Part shown: in pieces, positions 22,551 to 31,065 of the stretch | How the letters are laid out: every line of letters starts with the position of its first letter | Numbering within the stretch: position 1 is the first letter of the stretch | NCBI RefSeq assembly: GCF_002154375.1 | Contig: NZ_MUND01000112.1 | Location: 1-42,477 of the forward strand | Source of the DNA: Streptomyces glaucescens | Lineage (GTDB): Bacteria > Actinomycetota > Actinomycetes > Streptomycetales > Streptomycetaceae | Direction of reading: 5' to 3' | Length of the DNA stretch: 42,477 nucleotides | The notes under the pieces: model-generated | Seen by the model: the letters and a program-made list of their open reading frames with translations, nothing else | What the model was told of the DNA's origin: nothing | Databases searched by the model: none | Translations under genes and position numbers: made by a program

Positions 22551-23907
22551 CGAGGTGACCCACGGGGCTGATGTGGACGAGTCCCGTGTGAGAACCGGGC
22601 CGCGCCACGCGGCACCCAAGAAGCCGCTGTTCACCAGGCTCCACATGCCGGCCGGCAAGGCGATAGCCCTGGCGGCGATGCCCACCGCGGTGCTGATGGG
22701 GATGGGATTCACGCCGAAGCTCGCCCTCGCCGAGGACCAGCCGGCGTCCCGGAGCCTGACGGCCGACGAGTACAAGGAGTGCGTGGCGGCCCTGGAGGAC
22801 GCCGAGAACGGCGGGACTCCCGAGGCCACGCCGTCGCCGTCCGCCTCGGCGAGCGAGAGCGAGGACCCGTCCGACGGCGGGGCCGAGCCGAGCCCGTCGG
22901 CGACGTCCGGCTCCGGCGAGGCGGGTCCGGGTGACTCCGGTTCGGGTGAGGCCGGTCCGGGCGACGGTTCTTCGGCGGATTCAGGTTCCGCCGACGACGC
23001 CGAGCCCACGCCGTCCGCGTCCGCCGAGGCCCCGGCGCCCAAGGAGCCGCAGACCGCGCCCACTCCGTCGCCGTCCGAGACGTCCAAGGGCGTGCTGGAG
23101 ACCATCGGCGACACCGTCACCGGTGTCGTGGGCGGTGTCGTCGACGGCATCACCGGCGGCGGCGCCGAGGAGAGCCCGAGCCCCACGCCGTCCCCGTCCG
23201 CCTCGGCGGCCCCGAGCCCGGGCACGGGCCAGGGCGACGGCCCGGCGAGCGGCGACGGCGGCAACGGCGGCGAGGACCCGGTCAAGGAGACCACCGAGGA
23301 CGTCACCGACGCGGTGCAGGACACCGCCGAGGACGCCGGCGAGGCGACGTCCGGGGCGGCCCCGGAGCCGGCCGGCACCGACGGGGCCACGGCCACTCCC
23401 TCGCCCTCGGCGAGCCCCACGACCGACCTCGACGACTGCCCGGTGGCCACGGACGCGGAGGGCGGGGTCGACAACCCGGTTCCGCTGCCCGACGACCCCT
23501 GGTACCTGGACGCCAGCTCGCTGACGCTGAAGGGTGCCTCCTACAAGGGCATCGTCGAGGTGCGGACCGCCAACGGCACGGTCAAGAAGGTGCTGAAGTA
23601 CGTCATATCCGACGGTACCGACATCGGTGACCTGCACCAGACGGTGAAGGACAAGCAGTCGGGCAAGACGTACCACGTGCAGGCCGCCAAGGGATCGACG
23701 TCGACGATCCGCGACGGTGACACGGTGATGTACACGGAGAGCATCTCGGGCAACCTGCTCGGGCTGTTCCCGATCACCTTCGACCCGGGGCACCCGCCGC
23801 CGCTGGACATCCCGCTGATCTACTTCACGAAGGTGAAGGTGGTGCAGGCCGGCCAGTTCGGCGGCACCCTGACCGTTCCCGGACTGCATCAGTACATCAC
23901 CGACTGA
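22540..23907 (+). CDS. Secreted Pro/Ser-rich protein with conserved C-terminal domain
   Basis: A 455-residue protein; GTG start at 22540 with GGAGG four bases upstream, overlapping the DUF6114 stop. Residues 39-64 (GKAIALAAMPTAVLMGMGFTPKLALA) are a late signal peptide or anchor. Residues about 95-300 are low complexity, Pro/Ser/Glu/Gly/Asp-rich, a probable wall-spanning linker. The last 150 residues, from DDCPVATDAEGG, form a compact domain with DPWYLDASSLTLKGASYKG, VRTANGTVKKVLKYVISDG and a closing PLIYFTKVKVVQAGQFGGTL. One Cys lies just after the anchor (YKECVAAL) and one before the C-terminal domain. Homologues are often labelled hydrogenase expression protein HypF; no HypF acylphosphatase, zinc-finger or YrdC feature is present, so that name is wrong. 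Confidence 0.82.
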   Translation: MPADEVTHGADVDESRVRTGPRHAAPKKPLFTRLHMPAGKAIALAAMPTAVLMGMGFTPKLALAEDQPASRSLTADEYKECVAALEDAENGGTPEATPSPSASASESEDPSDGGAEPSPSATSGSGEAGPGDSGSGEAGPGDGSSADSGSADDAEPTPSASAEAPAPKEPQTAPTPSPSETSKGVLETIGDTVTGVVGGVVDGITGGGAEESPSPTPSPSASAAPSPGTGQGDGPASGDGGNGGEDPVKETTEDVTDAVQDTAEDAGEATSGAAPEPAGTDGATATPSPSASPTTDLDDCPVATDAEGGVDNPVPLPDDPWYLDASSLTLKGASYKGIVEVRTANGTVKKVLKYVISDGTDIGDLHQTVKDKQSGKTYHVQAAKGSTSTIRDGDTVMYTESISGNLLGLFPITFDPGHPPPLDIPLIYFTKVKVVQAGQFGGTLTVPGLHQYITD

Positions 23908-23940
23908 GCGTCCCCACAGACCCGTTCGGGAGCCGCACAG

Positions 23941-23979
23941 CACCGAGGGCGCCCCCTGTCGCAGGGGGCGCCCTCGGTG
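23941..23979. terminator. Bidirectional terminator, 18-bp perfect stem
   Basis: Arms 23941-23958 and 23962-23979 are perfectly complementary (CACCGAGGGC... and ...GCCCTCGGTG) with a TCG loop. It sits between the convergent secreted-protein and pyk genes and is the strongest terminator hairpin in the window. Confidence 0.9.
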
Positions 23980-23997
23980 TCGTACCGGCAGGCGGGG

Positions 23998-25428
23998 TCA
24001 GCCGCGGCCGCCCTCGCCCAGGTGGTGCACCCGGACCATGTTGGTGGTGCCGGGGACGCCGGGGGGCGAGCCGGCGGTGATGACCATGACGTCGCCCGGG
24101 GTGAAGCGGTTGAGCTTGAGGACCTCCTGGTCCACCAGATCCACCATCTCGTCGGTGCTGTTCACGAACGGCACGACGTAGGAGTCCACGCCCCAGCTGA
24201 GCGCCAGCTGGTTGCGGGTGGACTCGTCGGTGGTGAAGGCCAGGATCGGCTGGGTCGCGCGGTAGCGCGACAGGCGGCGGGCGGTGTCGCCGGACTTGGT
24301 GAACGCCACCAGGCCCTTGCCGCCGAGGAAGTCGGCGATCTCGCAGGCGGCGCGGGCCACCGAACCGCCCTGGGTGCGCGGCTTCTTGCCCGGGACCAGC
24401 GGCTGGAGGCCCTTGGAGAGCAGTTCCTCCTCGGCCGCCTGGACGATCTTCGACATCGTCTTGACGGTCTCGACCGGGTACGCGCCCACGCTGGACTCGG
24501 CGGAGAGCATGACCGCGTCGGCGCCGTCCAGGATCGCGTTGGCCACGTCGGAGGCCTCGGCGCGGGTCGGGCGGGAGTTGGTGATCATCGACTCCATCAT
24601 CTGGGTCGCGACGATCACCGGCTTGGCGTTGCGGCGGCACAGCTCGATGAGCCGCTTCTGCACCATGGGGACCTTCTCGAGGGGGTACTCGACGGCCAGG
24701 TCGCCGCGCGCGACCATCACGCCGTCGAACGCCATGACGACGTCCTCCATGTTGTCCACCGCCTGCGGCTTCTCCACCTTGGCGATGACGGGGACGCGGC
24801 GGCCCTCCTCGTCCATGACCCGGTGGACGTCGGCGACGTCCTTGGCGTCCCGGACGAAGGACAGGGCGACCAGGTCGCAGCCCATGCGCAGCGCGAACCG
24901 CAGGTCCTCGACGTCCTTCTCGGACAGCGCGGGCACGTTGACGGCCGCGCCGGGCAGGTTGATGCCCTTGTGGTCGGAGATGACGCCGCCCTCGATGACG
25001 ATCGTCTTCACCCGGGAGCCGTCGACCTCGGTGACCTTCAGCTCGACGTTGCCGTCGTTGATCAGGATCTGGTCGCCCTTGGCCACGTCACCGGGCAGAC
25101 CCTTGTACGTCGTGCCGCAGATCGTCCTGTCGCCCGGGACGTCCTCGGTGGTGATGGTGAACTCGTCACCGCGCACCAGCTCGACCGGGCCCTCGGCGAA
25201 GGTCGCGAGCCGGATCTTCGGGCCCTGGAGGTCGGCGAGCACACCGATGGCCCGGCCGGTCTCCTTGGCCGCGGCCCGGACGCGGTCGTACCGGCCCTGG
25301 TGCTCGGCGTGGGTGCCGTGGCTGAAGTTGAAGCGGGCCACGTTCATGCCGGCTTCGATCAGCGCGACCAGTTGCTCATGGGAGTCGACCGCGGGGCCGA
25401 GAGTACAGACGATTTTCGAACGGCGCAT
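23998..25428 (-). CDS. pyk: Pyruvate kinase
   Basis: A 476-residue pyruvate kinase converting phosphoenolpyruvate and ADP to pyruvate and ATP. It opens MRRSKIVCTLGPAVDS, with the substrate-binding NFSHGTHAEH, the K/E catalytic region VIAKVEKPQAVDN, the metal site MVARGDLAVEYPLEKVP and the MMESMI loop; VMLSAESSVGAYPVE follows. The C-terminal domain begins near 350 and ends in GTTNMVRVHHLGEGGRG. Length is standard and all motifs are intact. It lies 73 bp downstream of ackA in the same orientation, but the gap holds a 12-bp palindrome and AT-rich promoter-like sequence, so it probably also has its own promoter. Streptomyces usually has two pyruvate kinases; this matches the locus of pyk2 in S. 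coelicolor as I recall. Confidence 0.95.
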   Translation of the reverse strand: MRRSKIVCTLGPAVDSHEQLVALIEAGMNVARFNFSHGTHAEHQGRYDRVRAAAKETGRAIGVLADLQGPKIRLATFAEGPVELVRGDEFTITTEDVPGDRTICGTTYKGLPGDVAKGDQILINDGNVELKVTEVDGSRVKTIVIEGGVISDHKGINLPGAAVNVPALSEKDVEDLRFALRMGCDLVALSFVRDAKDVADVHRVMDEEGRRVPVIAKVEKPQAVDNMEDVVMAFDGVMVARGDLAVEYPLEKVPMVQKRLIELCRRNAKPVIVATQMMESMITNSRPTRAEASDVANAILDGADAVMLSAESSVGAYPVETVKTMSKIVQAAEEELLSKGLQPLVPGKKPRTQGGSVARAACEIADFLGGKGLVAFTKSGDTARRLSRYRATQPILAFTTDESTRNQLALSWGVDSYVVPFVNSTDEMVDLVDQEVLKLNRFTPGDVMVITAGSPPGVPGTTNMVRVHHLGEGGRG

Positions 25429-25456
25429 GGGGCGATCCTATCGGTTTGTTTCGCTG

Positions 25457-25468
25457 CGGAATATTCCG
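25457..25468. promoter_or_regulatory. Palindrome in the pyk upstream region
   Basis: CGGAATATTCCG, a perfect 12-bp palindrome, 29 bases before the pyk ATG in an unusually AT-rich pocket (TTTTGTATTTT on the minus strand). It could be an operator overlapping the pyk promoter. Confidence 0.4.
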
Positions 25469-25501
25469 GCTGGCGGAAAATACAAAAGGGCGGGATGCCG
25501 C

Positions 25502-26722
25502 TCAGGTGAGATTCGATGAGCCATTTACCAGCGCATACGTCTGCGTAGCGATCTCCAGTTCCTCGTCGGTCGGTACCACGGCCACCGCGACCCGCGCGTA
25601 CTCCGGGGAGATCAGCCGCGGTTCGCTGCCGCGTACGGCGTTCAGCTCCGCGTCGACCGCGAGGCCCAGCTCCTCCAGGCCCGCGACGGCCGCCTCCCGC
25701 ACCGGGGCCGCGTTCTCGCCGACCCCGGCGGTGAAGGCGACCGCGTCCACCTTGCCGAGCACGGCGTAATAGGCGCCGATGTACTTCTTCAAGCGGTGAA
25801 TGTAGATGTCGAAGGCGAGTTGCGCCTGTTCGTCGCCCTCGTCCACCCGGCGGCGGATCTCCCGCATGTCGTTGTCGCCGCACAGACCGATCAGCCCGCT
25901 CTTCTTGTTGAGAAGAGAGTCGATCTCGTCCGCGGACATTCCGCCGACACGCATCAAATGGAAGATGACAGCCGGGTCCATGTCGCCGGAGCGGGTACCC
26001 ATCACCAGCCCCTCCAAAGGCGTCAGCCCCATGGAGGTGTCCACGCACCGTCCGCCCCGCACGGCCGAGGCGGACGCCCCGTTGCCCAGGTGCAGCACGA
26101 TCACGTTCACCTCCTCGGGCGCCTTGCCCAGCAGCTTCGCGGTCGCCCGGGAGACATAGGCGTGCGAGGTGCCGTGGAAGCCGTAGCGGCGGATGCGGTG
26201 GGCGTCGGCGGTTTCGACGTCGATCGCGTAGCGCGCCGCCGACTCCGGCATCGTCGTGTGGAACGCGGTGTCGAACACGGCGACCTGCGGCAGGTCCGGG
26301 CGCAGCGCCATCGCCGTGCGGATGCCGGTCAGGTTGGCCGGGTTGTGCAGCGGGGCGACCGGGATCAGCCGCTCGATCTCGGCGAGCACGGCGTCGTCGA
26401 TGACGGTCGGCTCGGTGAACCGCCGGCCTCCGTGCACCACCCGGTGGCCGATCGCCGCCAGCTCGGGCGAGTCCAGGCCGAGGCCGTCCTTGGCCAGCTC
26501 GGCCGAGACGGCCTTCAGCGCGGCGTCGTGGTCGGCGATCGTGCCCGTCCACTCCCGGCTCTCGCCGCCCGTGTGCAGCGGGGTGTGCTCCAGGCGGGAC
26601 GTCTCCTCGCCGATCCGCTCGACGAGGCCCGCCGCCAGCCGGCTGCTGTCGCGCATGTCGAGCAGCTGGTACTTCACCGACGAGGAGCCGGAGTTGAGGA
26701 CGAGGACACGGGTCGAGCTCAC
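25502..26722 (-). CDS. ackA: Acetate kinase
   Basis: A 406-residue acetate kinase of the ASKHA fold making acetate and ATP from acetyl phosphate. N-terminal LVLNSGSSSVKYQLL holds the conserved Asn and Ser; HRVVHGGRRF, FDTAFHTTMP (catalytic Asp), RRYGFHGTSHAYV and VLHLGNGASASAV are the phosphate-binding and active-site blocks; ENAAPVRE closes the active site. The GTG start at 26722 overlaps the pta stop (GTGA), so pta and ackA are translationally coupled, the usual Pta-AckA arrangement for acetyl-CoA overflow and acetyl-phosphate homeostasis. Confidence 0.96.
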   Translation of the reverse strand: MSSTRVLVLNSGSSSVKYQLLDMRDSSRLAAGLVERIGEETSRLEHTPLHTGGESREWTGTIADHDAALKAVSAELAKDGLGLDSPELAAIGHRVVHGGRRFTEPTVIDDAVLAEIERLIPVAPLHNPANLTGIRTAMALRPDLPQVAVFDTAFHTTMPESAARYAIDVETADAHRIRRYGFHGTSHAYVSRATAKLLGKAPEEVNVIVLHLGNGASASAVRGGRCVDTSMGLTPLEGLVMGTRSGDMDPAVIFHLMRVGGMSADEIDSLLNKKSGLIGLCGDNDMREIRRRVDEGDEQAQLAFDIYIHRLKKYIGAYYAVLGKVDAVAFTAGVGENAAPVREAAVAGLEELGLAVDAELNAVRGSEPRLISPEYARVAVAVVPTDEELEIATQTYALVNGSSNLT

Positions 26723-28809
26723 TGGTCGGAAGCCTTCTCGATCGGGGACTGGGCCTGGATCGCCGTGATGGCGACGGTGTTGACGATGTCCTGGACGAGC
26801 GCGCCCCGGGACAGGTCGTTGACGGGCTTGCGCAGACCCTGGAGCACGGGACCGACGGCGATCGCGCCGGCCGAGCGCTGCACGGCCTTGTAGGTGTTGT
26901 TGCCCGTGTTGAGGTCCGGGAAGATCAGAACCGTCGCCTGCCCGGCGACCTCGGATCCGGGCAGCTTGGTGGCGGCGACGGTGGGCTCGACGGCGGCGTC
27001 GTACTGAATGGGTCCCTCGATCTTCAGATCGGGGCGCCGGGAGCGCACCAGTTCGGTGGCCTCGCGCACCTTGTCGACGTCGGCGCCCGAGCCGGACGTG
27101 CCGGTGGAGTAGGACAGCATCGCGATGCGCGGCTCCACGCCGAACCGGGCGGCGGTGGCCGCCGACTGGACGGCGATGTCGGCCAGCTGCTCGGCGTCCG
27201 GGTCCGGGTTGACCGCGCAGTCGCCGTAGACGAGCACCTTGTCGGCCAGGCACATGAAGAAGACCGAGGAGACGATGGACGCCTCCGGGTTGGTCTTGAT
27301 GATCTCGAAGGCCGGCCGGATGGTCGCCGCGGTGGAGTGCACGGACCCCGAGACCATGCCGTCGGCCAGGCCCTCCTGGACCATCAGGGTGCCGAAGTAG
27401 TTCACGTCGGAGACCACGTCGTACGCCAGCTCCACCGTCACGCCCTTGTGGGCACGCAGCACGGCGTACTTCTCCGCGAACGCGTCGCGCAGGTCGGAGG
27501 TCGCCGGGTCGATCAGCTGGGTGTCGCCCAGGTCGATGCCGAGGTCGGCGGCCTTCTTGCGGATCCCGTCGACCGGGCCGAGCAGCGTCAGGTCGCACAC
27601 GCCCCGGCGCAGCAGCACCTCGGCGGCGTGCAGCACCCGCTCCTCGGTGCCCTCCGGCAGGACCACCCGGCGCCGGTCGGAACGGGCCCGCTCCAGCAGC
27701 TTGTGCTCGAACATCATCGGGGTGACGCGGTCGCTGCTCGGCGCGGAGACCCGCTTGCTCAGGTCGGCGGTGTCGACGTACCGCTCGAACAGGCCGAGCG
27801 CGATCTCCGCCTTGCGCGGGGTGGCCGCGTTCAGCTTGCCCTCCAGCGAGAACAGCTGTTCGGCGGTGGGGAAGCTGTTGCCCGACACCGACAGCACCGG
27901 CGTGCCGGGCGCGAGGCGGGCGGCGAGGGTGAGCACGTCGTCGCTCGGCACCTCGTCGAGGGTGAGCAGGACGCCCGCGATCGGCGGGGTGCCGGCGCTG
28001 TGCGCGGCCAGCGAGCCGACCACCAGATCGGCCCGGTCGCCGGGGGTCACCACCAGGCAGCCCGGGGTCAGGGCGCCCAGGAAGTTCGGCAGCATGGCGC
28101 CGCCGAAGACGAAGTTCAGCGCGTCCCGGGCCAGCCCGGAGTCGTCGCCGAGCAGCACCCTGGCGCCCAGGGTGTGGGCGATCTGGGAGACGGTCGGCGC
28201 GGACAGGGCCGGCTCGTCGGGGAGCACGGAGCAGGGCACGGGCAGCCGGTCGGCGAGCCGCTCGGCGATCTCGTCGCGGTCCTCGCGGGCCACCCGGTTG
28301 GCGACCATGGTGAGCACGTCGCAGCCCAGGGTGTCGTAGGCGCGGTAGGCGTTGACGGTCTCGGCGAGCACCGGCTCGGCGGGCTGCCCCCGGCCGCCCA
28401 CGACGGCGATCACGGACGCGGCGAACTCGTTGGCGAGCCGGGCGTTGAAGGACAGCTCGTCGGGCAGCTGGGTGCCGGCGTAGTCGGTGCCGAGGACGAG
28501 GACGACGTCGTAGTCCCGGGCCACCACGTGGAAGCGGTCGACGAGGGCGGCGACCAGCTCGTCCGTGCCGCGCTCGGCCTGCAGCGCGGAGGCCTCCTGG
28601 TAGTCCATGCCGTAGACGGTCGCCGGGTCCTGCGACAGCCGGTAACGGGCGCGCAGCAGCTCGAACAGGCGGTCGGGCCCGTCGTGGACGAGGGGCCGGA
28701 AGACGCCCACCCGGTCGACCTGCCGGGTCAGGAGCTCCATGACCCCCAGCTCGACGACCTGGCGGCCGTCGCCGCGGTCGATACCGGTCACGTACACGCT
28801 GCGCGTCAC
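26719..28809 (-). CDS. pta: Phosphate acetyltransferase, long form
   Basis: A 696-residue long-type Pta interconverting acetyl-CoA and acetyl phosphate. The N-terminal part (about 1-220) is a P-loop-like DRTGG-region module (SVYVTGIDRGDGRQVVELGVMELL, where the usual GKT is not conserved), followed by a DRTGG domain (about 220-330), and the catalytic PTA_PTB domain (about 370-690) with PEGTEERVLHAAEVL, GLADGMVSGSVHSTAATIRPAF, SYSTGTSGSGADVDKV and FPDLNTGNNTYKAVQR. The GTG at 28809 is chosen because GGAGAG lies 6 bases upstream and the protein begins VTRSVYVTGIDRG, the normal opening. Longer upstream frames are unsupported. Confidence 0.94.
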   Translation of the reverse strand: MTRSVYVTGIDRGDGRQVVELGVMELLTRQVDRVGVFRPLVHDGPDRLFELLRARYRLSQDPATVYGMDYQEASALQAERGTDELVAALVDRFHVVARDYDVVLVLGTDYAGTQLPDELSFNARLANEFAASVIAVVGGRGQPAEPVLAETVNAYRAYDTLGCDVLTMVANRVAREDRDEIAERLADRLPVPCSVLPDEPALSAPTVSQIAHTLGARVLLGDDSGLARDALNFVFGGAMLPNFLGALTPGCLVVTPGDRADLVVGSLAAHSAGTPPIAGVLLTLDEVPSDDVLTLAARLAPGTPVLSVSGNSFPTAEQLFSLEGKLNAATPRKAEIALGLFERYVDTADLSKRVSAPSSDRVTPMMFEHKLLERARSDRRRVVLPEGTEERVLHAAEVLLRRGVCDLTLLGPVDGIRKKAADLGIDLGDTQLIDPATSDLRDAFAEKYAVLRAHKGVTVELAYDVVSDVNYFGTLMVQEGLADGMVSGSVHSTAATIRPAFEIIKTNPEASIVSSVFFMCLADKVLVYGDCAVNPDPDAEQLADIAVQSAATAARFGVEPRIAMLSYSTGTSGSGADVDKVREATELVRSRRPDLKIEGPIQYDAAVEPTVAATKLPGSEVAGQATVLIFPDLNTGNNTYKAVQRSAGAIAVGPVLQGLRKPVNDLSRGALVQDIVNTVAITAIQAQSPIEKASDQ

Positions 28810-29155
28810 GTGTGCTCTCCGTTTCGTCTCGGGTGGTCGGGGGTCTCGGCGGCTGCGCCGGTATCGGGGCGCGGGGTGCGTCGGGGCGCCGTGTCGGGGC
28901 GTGCCCCGGGTCCTTCCGGTCCCTCTGGTGGTCCCTCTGGAGCCCTGGGGCCTTTGGTCCCTCGGTGTGCCCTCGCACGCCCCGGTCCACTCCAGGGTCG
29001 CAAAAATCGCCCACCGAGGTGAGCGGAACCCTCTTGACAATACCCTTCCCGGTGGATAAGGCGCCCGTCAGGAACAGTGAGCGCACCGAGGTGTGGGACG
29101 TGAAAGAATCGGTACTGGCTCACCGGTATCCACAGCGAGCAGGAGACACAGCACG
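28810..29155. promoter_or_regulatory. Divergent pta / pfkA promoter region
   Basis: A 346-bp gap. The pfkA side has TTGACA (29034-29039) with TAAGGC (29057-29062) 17 bp later as a weak -10, a possible housekeeping promoter with a 90-base leader. The pfkA ribosome-binding site AGGAGA lies at about 29140-29145. On the pta side (28810-28990) I see Gly/Pro-coding-like GC-rich sequence but no gene, hairpin or operator I can defend. Confidence 0.5.
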
Positions 29156-30181
29156 ATGCGTATCGGAGTCCTCACCGCAGGCGGCGACTGCCCCGGCCTG
29201 AACGCAGTGATCCGGTCGGTCGTGCACCGAGCGGTCGACAACTACGGCGACGAGGTCATCGGCTTCGAGGACGGATACGCGGGCCTCCTGGAGCGCCGCT
29301 ACCGCGCCCTGGACCTGAACGCCGTCAGCGGCATCCTCGCCCGCGGCGGCACCATCCTCGGCTCCTCCCGCCTGGAGCGCGACCGGCTGCGCGAAGCCTG
29401 CTCGCGGGCCGGTGACATGGTCGAGGACTTCGGCATCGACGCGCTCATCCCGATCGGCGGCGAGGGCACCCTCACGGCGGCCCGCATGCTGTCCGACGCG
29501 GGCCTGCCGGTGGTCGGCGTGCCCAAGACCATCGACAACGACATCTCGTCCACCGACCGCACCTTCGGTTTCGACACCGCGGTCGGCGTCGCCACGGAGG
29601 CCATGGACCGCCTCAAGACGACCGCCGAGTCCCACCAGCGCGTGATGGTCGTCGAGGTCATGGGCCGGCACGCCGGCTGGATCGCCCTGGAGTCCGGCAT
29701 GGCCGCCGGCGCCCACGGCATCTGCCTGCCGGAGCGCCCCTTCGACCCGGCGCTTCTCGTGAAGATGGTCGAGGAGCGCTTCGCCCGGGGCAAGAAGTTC
29801 GCCGTCGTCTGCGTCGCCGAGGGCGCCCACCCCGCCGACGGCACCATGGACTACGGCAAGGGCGCCATCGACCAGTACGGCCACGAGCGCTTCCAGGGCA
29901 TCGGCACCGCCCTCGCCCACGAGCTGGAGCGCCGCCTCGGCAAGGAGGCCAAGCCGGTCATCCTCGGCCACGTCCAGCGCGGCGGCGTCCCCACCGCGTA
30001 CGACCGCGTCCTCGCCACCCGCTTCGGCTGGCACGCCGTCGAGGCCGCCCACCGCGGCGATTTCGGCAGGATGACCGCCCTGCGCGGCACCGACATCGTG
30101 ATGGTGCCGCTGGCGGAGGCGGTGACCGAGCTGAAGACGGTCCCGAAGGACCGCATGGACGAGGCGGAGTCCGTCTTCTAG
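29156..30181 (+). CDS. pfkA: 6-phosphofructokinase
   Basis: A 341-residue phosphofructokinase making fructose-1,6-bisphosphate. It opens MRIGVLTAGGDCPGLNAVIR. Phosphoryl-donor residues are Gly104 in GGEGT and Lys124 in VPKTIDND: ATP-type enzymes usually have Gly/Gly and pyrophosphate-type ones Asp/Lys, so this is the mixed Gly/Lys group typical of actinobacterial ATP-dependent PfkA. The catalytic TIDND (125-129), MGRHAGWIAL and GHVQRGG are intact. ATG at 29156 has AGGAGA at the right distance. The locus corresponds to pfkA2 of S. coelicolor, by recollection. It diverges from pta-ackA-pyk, which places the committing and exit steps of glycolysis side by side. Confidence 0.95.
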   Translation: MRIGVLTAGGDCPGLNAVIRSVVHRAVDNYGDEVIGFEDGYAGLLERRYRALDLNAVSGILARGGTILGSSRLERDRLREACSRAGDMVEDFGIDALIPIGGEGTLTAARMLSDAGLPVVGVPKTIDNDISSTDRTFGFDTAVGVATEAMDRLKTTAESHQRVMVVEVMGRHAGWIALESGMAAGAHGICLPERPFDPALLVKMVEERFARGKKFAVVCVAEGAHPADGTMDYGKGAIDQYGHERFQGIGTALAHELERRLGKEAKPVILGHVQRGGVPTAYDRVLATRFGWHAVEAAHRGDFGRMTALRGTDIVMVPLAEAVTELKTVPKDRMDEAESVF

Positions 30182-30213
30182 GTCTTCCGGGTCTTCCCGG
30201 TCCATGGCGGCGG

Positions 30214-30921
30214 CTACGACGTGTGCCGCTGCACGGTCGCCCAGAAGTACTCCACGATCCGGTCCAGGAAGTCCTGCCCGGACGCGTCGGAGTCCCGGCC
30301 GCCGCCGCCCCACGTGAGGGTGGCCGTCATGTGCCCCTGGTAGTCCTGGTGCAGTTCCTGGAGCGTGGCCTCCAGGACGGACCGGTCCAGGGGCACGGTC
30401 TTGCCCACCGGACGCACGTACGCCTGCCAGCGCGTCGTCACCGCACTGCGCAGCTGGTCGGCCAGCTTCGCCTCCCGTCCGGTCACCGTGACGAAGGCGG
30501 GCAGATCCAGGTCCAGCAGCTCGGCGAGGGCGGCGGACTGCCGGTCGGTGCCGCGCCACTCGTCGTGCTCCTCCATGCGCAGATACGCGAGCAGCTCCAG
30601 GCCGACCGCCCGGGCCACGTCCTCCGGGGCGAGCCCGCGGGCGATGCGGTGCTCCTTCAGCGTCCGCGGGCTGCCTATCAGCTCCCCCGGGGAGCACCAC
30701 AGCACCCCGGCGAGCGCGGTCAGCTCCGGGCTGCTGGGGCCGGCCACCCCACGCTCCCAGGCGATCACGAGATCCGGGGTCACGTACGGCAACCCGTAGG
30801 AGGCCCGCATGCCGTAGGCGACATGCTCGGGCCCCATCCCGAGGGCGGCCCGCAGCCGGCGGGCGGCGAGGGCGTTGAAGGGCGGGGCGGGCTGGTTCGG
30901 TTGAGCTGAGGGTCGGCGCAC
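30214..30921 (-). CDS. XRE-like double helix-turn-helix regulator
   Basis: A 235-residue DNA-binding protein with two successive HTH-like units: about residues 22-70 (LRAALGMGPEHVAYGMRASYGLPYVTPDLVIAWERGVAGPSSPELTALAGVL, cut down: the WERG plus PSSPELTALA part is the XRE signature) and about 85-140 (RTLKEHRIARGLAPEDVARAVGLELLAYLRMEE...). The C-terminal 90 residues form a mixed domain with QLRSAVTTRWQAYVRPVGKTVPLDRSVLEATLQELH and an ending FLDRIVEYFWATVQRHTS. The GTG at 30921 is the likely start. It converges on pfkA (32 bp apart). Conserved in Streptomyces near this place, but no target is known. The 144 bp upstream, between it and the response-regulator gene, contain CTGGCCGG twice (31008-31015, 31023-31030). 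Confidence 0.8.
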   Translation of the reverse strand: MRRPSAQPNQPAPPFNALAARRLRAALGMGPEHVAYGMRASYGLPYVTPDLVIAWERGVAGPSSPELTALAGVLWCSPGELIGSPRTLKEHRIARGLAPEDVARAVGLELLAYLRMEEHDEWRGTDRQSAALAELLDLDLPAFVTVTGREAKLADQLRSAVTTRWQAYVRPVGKTVPLDRSVLEATLQELHQDYQGHMTATLTWGGGGRDSDASGQDFLDRIVEYFWATVQRHTS

Positions 30922-31065
30922 GGTGCACCAAGCTACGGGTGTGCGGCCGCGGTGACTACGGTCCGTCCGGACACAATCACAGATCGTAGGAACGTACGGT
31001 TTTGGCCCTGGCCGGACTGTTACTGGCCGGTCACTCCTTGACGGCTTCGCGTCATCCCTCTGCGC

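Noticed and set aside
22540..23907. HypF hydrogenase maturation protein
   Set aside because: Label recalled for homologues; none of the HypF domains are present and the protein is secreted with a low-complexity linker.
26723..29086. Very long N-terminal extension of acetate kinase
   Set aside because: It is pta read in the wrong frame; the ackA signature starts at the GTG overlapping the pta stop.
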